Origin: Acetobacteraceae bacterium
GTDB taxonomy: Bacteria > Pseudomonadota > Alphaproteobacteria > Acetobacterales > Acetobacteraceae
Length of the DNA stretch: 10,703 nucleotides
Direction: 5' to 3'
NCBI GenBank assembly: GCA_003164305.1
Contig: PLSZ01000559.1
Span: 1-10,703, forward strand
A model generated the notes under the pieces. It saw only the letters and a program-made list of their open reading frames with translations, was not told the DNA's origin and made no database searches. The number at the start of each line of letters is the position of its first letter. Position 1 is the stretch's first letter. Shown here one piece after another: positions 1-9,900 of this stretch. The position numbers and the translations under genes are program-made.

Positions 1-845
1 TGGACGACATCGCCGGTTTCGCGGGCACCGTGGCGACCTGGAAAGGCGGCGACTCGTTCGTCATCACCGGAGGCACGCTGTCGAACCTGGGTGTGAGCAA
101 TGGGAACACCTTGACGTTCTCGGATGCCGGCACCGGAGCGGGCGCGGGCGGGATCGATTCGATCATCTTCGGCTCGGGCATCAGCGCGGGGGCGTTTGGC
201 ATCGTCAACGGCAACACCGTGCAGGCGGTGGCGTGCTTCGCCGAGGGCACGCGCATCGGCACCGCGCGTGGCGAGATCGCGGTGGAGAATCTTCGCGTTG
301 GCGACCACGCGGTCACGGCGGAAGGTGGCGCGGAAGAGCCGATCGTTTGGATCGGGCATCGGGTTGTGAATTGTTCCGCGCATCCCCAGCCGGAGATGGT
401 GTGGCCGGTTCGGGTTCGGGCCGGCGCGTTCGGCGAAAACGTTCCGGAGCACGATCTTTATCTTTCCCCCGATCACGCGGTGTACGTCAACCACGTTCTG
501 GTACCAGTGAGGTTGTTGATCAACGGTAGCAGTATCGCCCAGGTGAAGCGGGATCGGGTGACGTATTTTCATGTCGAGTTGCCGCGGCATGCGGTCATCA
601 TGGCTGAGGGGCTGACGGTCGAGAGCTATCTCGATACCGGCGATCGGGCGAACTTTCGCGATGACGTCACGATCCGGCTGTTTCCGGACTTCGCGGGCCG
701 GTTGACGCCTGGGGCCGCGCGGCTGTGGGAAACCCGCGGGTGCGCGGAACTTGTTTTGTCGGGAACCAGGTTGGCCGCGATATGCCGGCGTCTGAAAAGA
801 CGCGAGGCCATGACGGTGTCAGCGCTGCGGAACGTCAGCCGGTAA
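1..845 (+). CDS. Hint_2-domain secreted beta-strand-repeat protein, C-terminal part (5' partial)
   Basis: The frame is open from base 3 to a TAA at 843-845, so the gene begins before the window. A GTG at 30 is in frame, but no Shine-Dalgarno precedes it and homologous-looking beta sequence continues upstream of it, so I do not take it as the start. The first ~75 residues are Gly/Ser/Thr/Asn-rich, as in extracellular beta-strand-repeat proteins. They lead into a Hint_2 domain (234-656), whose Cys is in the motif ACFAEGTRIGT. The final ~60 residues, with RLWETRGCAELVLSG and a basic end, are a tail I associate with Acetobacteraceae Hint proteins. Hint domains catalyse an N-to-S acyl shift that can cleave or modify the upstream polypeptide. 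There is no C-extein after the domain, so true protein splicing is unlikely. The stop lies 59 nt before the next gene. The domain call is firm; the biological role is unknown. Confidence 0.88.
   Translation, partial: DDIAGFAGTVATWKGGDSFVITGGTLSNLGVSNGNTLTFSDAGTGAGAGGIDSIIFGSGISAGAFGIVNGNTVQAVACFAEGTRIGTARGEIAVENLRVGDHAVTAEGGAEEPIVWIGHRVVNCSAHPQPEMVWPVRVRAGAFGENVPEHDLYLSPDHAVYVNHVLVPVRLLINGSSIAQVKRDRVTYFHVELPRHAVIMAEGLTVESYLDTGDRANFRDDVTIRLFPDFAGRLTPGAARLWETRGCAELVLSGTRLAAICRRLKRREAMTVSALRNVSR
234..656 (+). other. Hint_2 autoprocessing domain (within the first gene)
   Basis: The domain is about 141 residues, a usual size for Hint_2. The nucleophile-position Cys is encoded at 234-236, followed by FAEGTRIGT and the block IAVENLRVGDHAVT, which match the intein/hedgehog A-block pattern. 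The B-block-like segment is LYLSPDHAVYVNHVLVPV, with its His codon at 474-476. The closing signature is ESYLDTGDRANF at 621-656. The key Cys and His are both present, so the domain looks able to activate its N-terminal peptide bond. The nucleophile that would finish the reaction cannot be deduced from sequence. Confidence 0.87.
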
Positions 846-904
846 TTCCTCAGGTTGACCCGTGCCGCTCGTGCAAGCGCGCGGACCAGTAACAGGAGAA
901 ATCC
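846..904 (+). promoter_or_regulatory. Intergenic gap with ribosome binding site for the giant gene
   Basis: AGGAG at 894-898 sits 6 nt before the ATG at 905, a near-ideal Shine-Dalgarno spacing. An in-frame TAA at 890-892 rules out any start further upstream, so 905 is the first possible start after that stop. I see no T-tract terminator and no convincing -35/-10 promoter in these 59 nt, which favours co-transcription with the upstream Hint gene. Confidence 0.8.
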
Positions 905-3900
905 ATGTCGACCAACTCCTCCGGCCTGGACCCGCTGGACCTGGCGTCCGGTACGATCGCTTCCGTGTTCGATCCATCGGTTTTCCCCTTGGTGACGGTC
1001 GATCCGTTCAGCCTGAACTGGCCCACGCCGTGGCTGGAACTGAACGCGGGCGGCGTTGCCGCACCCGATGCTGGTCCACTTCCCGCTTTGACCGCGGCCA
1101 CGACGGCGCCAACGAATGACGATGCATCGGTCGCCAGCGCCGGCACCATGTTCGCGAGTTTCACGACATCCGCGGGCGTGAACACACCGTCCGTCCCGAT
1201 AACGACGTCGGCCAACCCCGGCCCGGTTGGCAGCCAGGGAAGTCTGCTGTTGGTGGCGGGTCTCGCCCATGCGACAGGCCCGGTTCTGGGCTCTGCCTCG
1301 ACCAGCGATGACACGATCGCGGGACGCGCGATCGACACCGCGGCGATCGTTTCTCTGACGGCATCGATCGACGGCGGGACCGTCTTCAGCGAAACCAGCG
1401 CGATCGGCGCGGGCGGAGGATTCACTCTCACGCCTGTCATGATCGCCGCCCTGGCCGGTGGTTCGTTAAGTAACGGAGCGCACACCGTCGTTGTCAGCGC
1501 GTCCGACGGCAGCGGCAACACGACGTCGGCCGGCGTCTCTTTCACGCTGGACGGTATCGCGCCTTCCTTGAATGCCGGTCTCACGGATGTCACCGGGACG
1601 AGCACTCTCGCGCAAACCATGGGGGCGTCGAGCAACGACACCGTCGCCGGGACCGGGACGGATGCCGCCGGCATCATCAGTCTTTATGGGACGCTGGATG
1701 GGGTTCGCGAATATACGAACCTGACCGGCGACATCGGCACCAACGGTGCGTTCACGCTCACTCCCACGGTACTGAATTCAATCGCTGGCGGAACGTTGCC
1801 GGATGGGCACCATTCGCTGGTACTACAGGCGACGGACACCGCGGGGAACGTGACGTCCCAGACCGTCGGCTTCACCTTGGAGACCGAACTCGGCGTCCCG
1901 ACCCTGGCGTTGGCGTCCGCCGATCAAACCACCGGTCCGACGACGACAAACTCCAGCGTGGTCACGCTGTTGGGCACGACGACACCTGAGGCTGTCGTGA
2001 CGCTGATGAACAACGGCGCCACCGCCACCGCTGGCCAGACGGGTTTGTTCCAGTTCGCGAACGTGCCTGTCAGTACGGGTGGAAACTCGATTTCGGTACA
2101 GGTGACGGATCTCGCGGGCAACACCTCCAGCGCGTCGCTGAACGTGGTGCAGGCGAATGCCGGGGGCACCGACCCGGTCATCGAATGGGACACGATCACC
2201 AACCAGGCGATCACCACGGACGCGTCGCCGCCGACGGTGGCGTCTCGCGCGCTCGCGATCGAAAGCCTGTCCGTTTATAACGCGGTGGCGGCGATCGATG
2301 GCACGCCCGGCTTTGATTCGAGTCTGATCGCGCCGTCCGGCGCCAACGCGCAGGCGGCCGTGATCGCGGCGGCGGACGCGGCGCTGGACTCGCTTTATCC
2401 GGCACAGGCCGCCGGTTTCGACGCCCAGGCGACGGCCGATCTGGCGGCCATTCCCAACAGTCTGTCGAAAACAGAAGGGATCGCGGTCGGCCAGGCGGCG
2501 GCGGCGGCGGAACTGGCACTGCGAGCGGATGATGGCTCGGCCAACAGTGTCACGGATACCGGCAGCCAGACCCCAGGGCAGTGGCAACCCACACCGCCCG
2601 CGTACGCTCCGGCGTTGACGCCGCAATGGGCGAGCGTCACGCCGTTCGCGCTGGATAATCCAGGCCAGTTCCTGCCGGCCGCTCCGCCGGCGATCGGCAG
2701 CTCGGCTTATGCCGCGGCCGTGAATGAAACCTACAGTCTGGGTGGGCTGAACAGCACCGCGCGCACGGCGGCGGAGACCCAGGCCGCGCTGTTCTGGAAT
2801 CTTCCGACCGGCACCGACACGCCCGCCGGCGAATGGAACGTGATCGCCGCGAGCGTCGCGCAAAGCAGCGGCGCCGGATTATCGGAAGACGCCCTGTTGT
2901 TCGCGGAACTGAACGTCGCTGAGGGCGACAGCGGAATCGCGGCCTGGAACGGCAAGTTCACCTACAGCGCATGGCGGCCGGTCACGGTCTTCACCGATCC
3001 AACGATCGCCAGCGTCAATCCGCTGATCGATTCGAGTTCGACCTGGACGCCCTTGCTCGTGACCCCGAATTTTCCGGAATACCCGGAAGGCCACGGCGTT
3101 TTCAGCGGCGCCGCCGCGACGGTGCTGGCGAGCTTCTTCGGCGACAACACAACCTTCACCGTTTCGTCGCAAACGTCTCCGGGTGGCGCCGATCTCACGT
3201 TCACGAGCTTCAGTTCCGCGGCCGAAAATGCCGCGATGAGCCGGATCTGGGGCGGCATTCATTTCACGTTCTCGGCCTCGACCGCGTTGACGGTGGGCGA
3301 CGAAATCGGCCAATGGACGCTGGGTGCCTTCAATTCCGGTTCCGATACGACGCCGCCGAAAGTGACGCTGAATAACGTGTCCGGCGGCACGACGAACACG
3401 GACCCAACAGTCACCGGGGTGGTGTCGTCAAGTTTTGGCGTCGCGGCATTGAACGCGCTGCTGCCTAACGGAACGACGGTCAATGTGCCGTTGAATTCGG
3501 ATGGAACGTTCTCATACACCGTGCCGGATGCGCTGGATGGCAGCGCGGATGGCAATCAGCAGATTACGTTCATCGCGGTCGATCCGGCCGGCAATCAATC
3601 GCCCGCGAACAACTACACGTTCACCCTGATCACTCAGGCACCTACCATCACCCTCGCTTCGGGAAGCGTGACGAACAACGCGACGATCGGCGCGAGTTCG
3701 GTTCTCGATGGGACGATTGGCGTCGAAGCGGGCGACACGCTTCAATCGCTCACATATTCGTTCGATGGCGGCGTGGCAACGCCGGTCGTCGCCAATCCGA
3801 CGACCGGAGCGTTCGACACGCCGCTGAATTTGACGAGCCTCACGCCTGGCCCGCACGAGTTGGCGCTGACCGCGCTCGACGCCGCCGGCAACACCACGAC

Positions 3901-6900
3901 CAAATACATGCCGGTCGTCTATGCTTTGCCGCCGCTGATTCTGACCAGCGTCACGCCGACGGTCGGCACCAGCAATGTCGGGGTGACTTTCCGTCCCAGC
4001 ATCACGTTCTCTCGGGCGGTGAACACCGCGACGCTGAACAGCACTGACTTCTATGCCACCGACAGCACGGGCGCGGTGCTGCCCGCGACAGTGGTGCCCT
4101 ACACCGACGGAACTGGTGCGTGGCTGTTGCCCACCGGCACGTGGCCGGGGTCGTCGATCGTGACGCTGCATGTGATCGGGCAGGATATTACCGCCGTGGC
4201 CGGCGGTGCCGAGCTTGACGCGGCCGATGTCGGGACGCCTGGCAGTTCGATCAGCGAAAGCTTCACCACGGTCGCCAGCACACCAGTGCCGGGGACCACG
4301 ATCACCGGCATCATTGTCGATCCCGGTCCGGACGGCACGCCGTTCACCATCGACGATGTGAAGTCGTCAGTCGGCAACTCGAGCGATTACGCCTCGGACA
4401 CCTGGAAGCTGCCGATCGCCGGAGCCACGGTTTATATCCTTGGCGACGAACAGGACGCCGTCAAAACGGCCGCCGACGGTTCGTTTACATTGACCAACGT
4501 GCCGTCAGGCGACGTCAAGGTCGTCGTCGATGGGACGACGGCCACCAATCCGCCGTCAGGTTATTACTTCCCGACAATGACATTGGACATCAACGTCAAG
4601 GCGGGCGTGGCCAACACGATTCCGGCGGATATGGGAACCCCCGCCGAGCAGGCGGGCATGGCGGGCGATCCGGCGGTTTATCTGCCGCGCGTGGCGGACG
4701 ATGCCCTGACGCCAATCAGCGGCACGCAGCCGACCACGGTGACCGCGGCGAACAACTCGGACCTTGGGTCCGGCGCGTTCACCATGACGCAGCAGCAGCT
4801 TTCGGAGTTGTCGCTGACCGTGCAGGCGAACAGCATCGTCGATGCGAACGGCAATCCGGTGGCCAACCCAATGGTTGGTATCGCTCCGGTGCCGGCCTCG
4901 ATCGTGCAGGACATGTTACCCGCTGGGCTGATGCAGCACAGCTTCGACATCACGATCCAGGCGCCTGGCGGGTCGGTGTTTTCGTCCGGCGCCACGTTAA
5001 CGATGCCCAACGTGTTTGGCCTGGCGCCGGGCGAGCAGACCTACATCCTGTCGTTCGATCACACGACCGGTCGACTTGTGATCGACGGCACCGCGACGGC
5101 TTCGGCCGACGGGCAAACGGTCACGACCAACCCGAGCACCACGATCATGGCGCCGGGCTGGCACGGCATGACGCCACCGGGCTCCAACGGCAACGGCAAC
5201 GTGGGGGACGATTATCCGTCCACCTACGGCGCGGCTTACAAGGCCTTCCTGCAGGCCGAAGGTCAGGCCAATCCGACGGCGATGGCGATCGTCACGGGCG
5301 GTAACGATTCGGTCAGCCAGGCGTCAAACGGCGCCGGTGTGATCACTGGCACGGCCGGGGCTCTGGGCGCCTCGCATGGCGGGCTGACGTTCCTCGGCGG
5401 CGTCAGCGCTGGCATGGACGCGGCGAACGGGATCCACAATTTCGCGACGAATGCCTCCCAGGTCGCCAATCAACCGACCAACCTCGGAGCCTGGGGTGTC
5501 CTCGGCGCACAGGCAGTGCATGACGCGGCGAACGAGTTCCTGGACCTCGGCAGCAACATCCCGGGGCCGGCGGGGGAGTGGGCGAATGGCCTTCGCGCGG
5601 CGACCTCCGCCGTCGATTTTTACGAGGGCATGCCGAGTTCCAATGCCAGCGTGCAGTCGAACGTCAACACGATGTCCAACTCAAACCCGTTCAGCACGCT
5701 GTCGGGTCATCAGGCGGTGTCGAATGAGGGGACGACGAGCGCGTTCGACGCCATCGTCTCGTCGGTCGACGCGGAGGTCGCGTATGAGTTGCCGATTTTC
5801 CAACGCATCCAGAGCGACCTGACGACGATCTCCGCGCTGGACGAGTTGAACCTGACGGAACCCAGCCTCGGCGTCACACCGGCGCAATTGGCGGCGCTGG
5901 CCACTCAGTTGCCGGCGATCCAAAGTGCGTTCGACGATTACCTGTCAGCGTCTCAGGCGCTCGTGGGTCATCCGACGGCGCTCGGTCTGGCCGAGGAGAT
6001 CGCGAACGGCCTCGCCACGGTGGAAGCCACGACCAACGCGGCGTTCTTTCTGGAAGTCACCCCACCTGTTTTCGCGCGCGGCCTCTCCTACATCGCGAAC
6101 CAGAGCGGCGGAGCGGCGCAGATCCCCAGTACCGCTCCCGCGAGCGCCTCTGGGCTGACGATGACCGCGGCCAATGTAGCCCCGCTCGCCCAGGCCGCGA
6201 CGGTTTTCCCGGCCGCGGCGCAAAGCGCTCAGGCGTTGGCGGTGGAGGATGTGTTCGACACCGGCGGCGTTGCAAGCGTTGCCAACCCGGCCGCGACCGA
6301 CACGGTTTATCTCGCGATCCAGGGCTCCGACGGCAGCATCCAGCGGATGAGCTTCACCGCGGATCAGGGCTACAATTTCTTCTTCGCCCCAAACCTTTAC
6401 TATCAAATAACGGCTTTCGATCCGACGACGAATTCTACCGGCGAGGCGTTCCTGCAAAGCGGCCCGTCCGGCCAGAACACGCAAATCCCACTGATCGGCC
6501 TGTCGCAGGATCCTGGCACGCCGGGCGCCGATGGGCTCACGCCGACCGAGGCGTTCGTCATCGGGGTCAGCAATACGACCGCGGACAATCTGGTTCCGGG
6601 GTTGACGGACCTGGCCGCGCTGCAGGAGGGGCTTTACAACGGAAGCGTGCTGCCCGGCACGACCGGCATCGTGGCCTCGGTATCGCTGAATGGCAGCGCG
6701 CAGGCGGTGGCGCTGGCCGGTTCATTGGCCAGCGGGCTGACCACGTATGCCTATGTGGCGACCGGCAGCTATGGGCTCGCGGTCGTCGATGTCAGCAACC
6801 CGGATGCTCCGGTGGCGCTTGGACAGATATCCCTGGGTGGCAACGCGACGGGCGTGGCGGTCAGCACGGCTTTGGGTATCGCCGTGGTGGCGAACGGAAC

Positions 6901-9900
6901 CGATCTCGCGTTCGTCAACGTCAGCGATCCGGCGCAGCTTTCCGTTCTCCAGACGGTTCCGGTCGATGCGACGGTCGCGCAGATCATCGGCGGCACGGTG
7001 TATGCCAACAACGGTGGGTCGCTCGACAGTTTCGACGTCGCGACCGGCACCTTGCTGCAAACGTTGGGTCTGGGCGGAACGACACTGACCGGGATCGCGG
7101 TCCAGGGCTCGACGATTTACACCATGGATTCGAGCGATACGCTGCGGGTCATCGACACCTCCAGCGGTTCGATGGTGCTCGACGGGTCGGTCACCCTACC
7201 TTACGGCGGCAATCAGATCTTCGTCGCCAATAATGTTGTCTATGTCGGCGCGGAGAGCGTCTCGACCGCCGGTGGTTATTTGACGGTCGATGTCAGCAAT
7301 CCGTCCGCGCCAGCCTTGATCGAGGGGCCTGACAACCGCGGTATCGGCGGGGCCGCGCTCGCGCTGAACGGTTCCGGAACCGGTTTGTCGGTCCAGCAGG
7401 GTCTGACACCGCAAGGCCAGATCGTCGATTTCGCCTCGGTCTTCAACACCTCGAGCCCGTCGAACACCGGTCAGTTCGTCACGCAATATAACCTGCCATC
7501 GCAGCCATACGGCGTGGCGATCGGTGACGGGACCGGTTTTGTCGCGGACGGCACAAGCGGACTGCAGGTGCTGAGTTATCTCGCCCCGGATACGGCCGGC
7601 GTCCCGCCGGTCATCGATAGTGTCACGGGCCCGGCGGATGTCGATCCAACGACCGCCGGGATCCAGGTTTATGAAGGCGTTCCGGTCTCGGTCAGCGCGA
7701 CCGTTACCGATGACGTACAAGTTCGGAACGTCGAGCTTTTGCTCAACGGTAGCGTCGTGGCGAACGCGGTGACGTTCCCCTTCGCGTTGACCGCGACAAT
7801 GCCCTCGATCGCGACCCTTGGCACGAATGTGGCGACCTTGCAGGTCGAGGCGATCGATACCGGCGGCAACACCACTCTTTCGACGCCGGTTCAGGTTCAA
7901 CTCGTGCCCGATACGCGGCCGTTGACATTGCTCAATCAGAGCGTCAGCGAAGGCGCCATTCTCAGCCAGTTCGATCGCACGATCAGCCTGACGTTCTCCA
8001 AGCCGTTGAACGCGGCATCCGTCACCACCGCCAATTTCGAGGTGCTGAACCAGGGCGGCACCGTCGTGACGGCCCAATCGCTGGAACTGTCCGGCGGCGA
8101 TCAGGTGGTGTCGCTGAACTTCGGCACGCTGGCGACGGGAGCCTACAAACTGGTTGTCGACGCACCGGCGGTCACTGACGATAACGGTGTCATATTGGGG
8201 GCGAGCACGCTGGCCACGGATTTCTCCGTCCAGGCGTTCTCGGCGATCTTCACCAACGCGGCTGGCGGCAGTTGGAACACGGCCAGCAACTGGAATGGCG
8301 ACTTCGTTCCGGGACCGTTCGATTCGGTTTACATTGGCAACGCCATCGGCGCGGCGGTCAATTACGACGGCAATACGGACAGCGTGACCCAGTTGGTGGT
8401 CAGCGGCAGCGGTCAGTTCAACGTGACCGGCGGGCAGTTGACCGTCACCGGCTTGTTTGAGGCCGACGAACTGATCACGGTGGGCGGAGGCGGTTTCTCC
8501 GCGCAAGGCTCGGTGAGCATCAACAGTCTGGGCGCGATTCAGGTCAACAACCGATCGACCGCGCTCGACAACGTCGCGATCGCGGCGGGCGGGCAGATTC
8601 AGATCAGCAACAATGACTTCCTGTATGTCGCCGGGACCTTCACCAACGCGGGCCTGATCGGGCTGAATTCCAGCAACAACGATACGGAATTCGACCCCAC
8701 CGGCAACCTGACGCTGAACGGCGGCGGCGTGGTTCAGTTGTCCGATAACGGCAACAATTATATCGATGGAAACAGCGCGGCCGTTACGCTGACCAACGCC
8801 GGCAACATCATCCGCGGCGCGGGCACCATCGGCAGCAGTGGCAGTCTGACGCTGGTCAATCAGTCCGGCGGCACGATCGACGCGACGAGCAACACCAACT
8901 GGCTGGCGATCAACGGCGACACGGTGACCAACACGGGACTGCTGGAGGGTACCGGCGCCGCGTCCCTGGCCATTCTGAGTTCCAGCGTCAACAACGCCGG
9001 CGGCACGATCTCGGCGCCCGACGCCGGTTCTTATGTGCAGTTCCGGTCGAGCAGCATCACCGGCGGAACGTTGTCGGACGCCAATGGCGGCATCATCCAA
9101 TCGATCGACCGCGGTGTGTCGCTGGATAACGTGACGTTGAGCACCGGCAGCGATCTGCACGTTACCAACAATAACTACATTTATCTGGCCGACACGTTCA
9201 CGAACAAAGGCACGGTGTTTCTCGACTCGATTAATAACGACACTGAACTGGATCCGACGGGCACCACCACGCTGACCGGCGGCGGCGTCGTCCAGATGTC
9301 GAACAACGGCAACAACTACATCGGCGGCCAGGGGGCGACCGCGACACTGATCAACGTCAACGACACGATTGAAGGTGCCGGCACGATCGGGGTGAACAAT
9401 TCGCTGACCCTGATCAATCAGTCCGGCGGCACGATCGACGCGACGAGCGCCACCAACTGGCTGGCGATCAACGGGGTCACGGTGACCAACACGGGCTTGC
9501 TGGAAGGCACCGGCCCGGCATCGCTGGCGTTTCTGAGTTCGGGCGTCAACAACGCCGGGGGGACGATCGCGGCGCCGGTCGCCGGGTCCTATGTGCAGTT
9601 CCGGTCGAGCAGCATCACCGGCGGAACGTTGTCGGACGCGAATGGCGGCATCATTCAATCGATCGACCGCGGAGTCTCGCTGGATAACGTCACTCTGAGC
9701 ACCGGCAGCGACTTCCATGTCACGAACAACAATTATGCGTATTTGAACGATACGTTCACGAACAAAGGCACGGTTTACCTCGATTCGACCAATAACGATA
9801 CGGAACTGAATCCGGACGGCACGACGACCCTGAACGGCGGCGGCGTCATTCAGATGTCGGACGACGCCAACAACTACATCGCCGCGCGGGGCACCGCGAC

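Noticed and set aside
30..32. GTG as the true start of the Hint-domain gene.
   Set aside because: No Shine-Dalgarno precedes it and the frame is open to the window edge with similar beta-rich sequence, so the gene is 5'-truncated by the window.
866..879. Possible hairpin CGCT-CGTGCA-AGCG between the two genes.
   Set aside because: The stem is only 4 bp with a 6-nt loop and no following T-tract, so it is not a credible terminator or attenuator.
850..1677. A minus-strand open frame of 275 codons over the start of the giant gene.
   Set aside because: It overlaps the ribosome binding site and N-terminal coding of the giant gene, and its Pro/Val/Ala-rich product has no domain pattern.
2495..2509. 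Five consecutive GCG codons, a possible phase-variable microsatellite.
   Set aside because: The unit is 3 bp, so copy changes would not shift the frame, and short Ala runs are expected in this helix of the haloperoxidase domain in GC-rich DNA.
1823..2863. A 346-codon minus-strand open frame opposite the Ig-like and haloperoxidase domains.
   Set aside because: It is Arg-rich with no recognisable motif, and it lies opposite strongly conserved haloperoxidase sequence. It is a compositional shadow.
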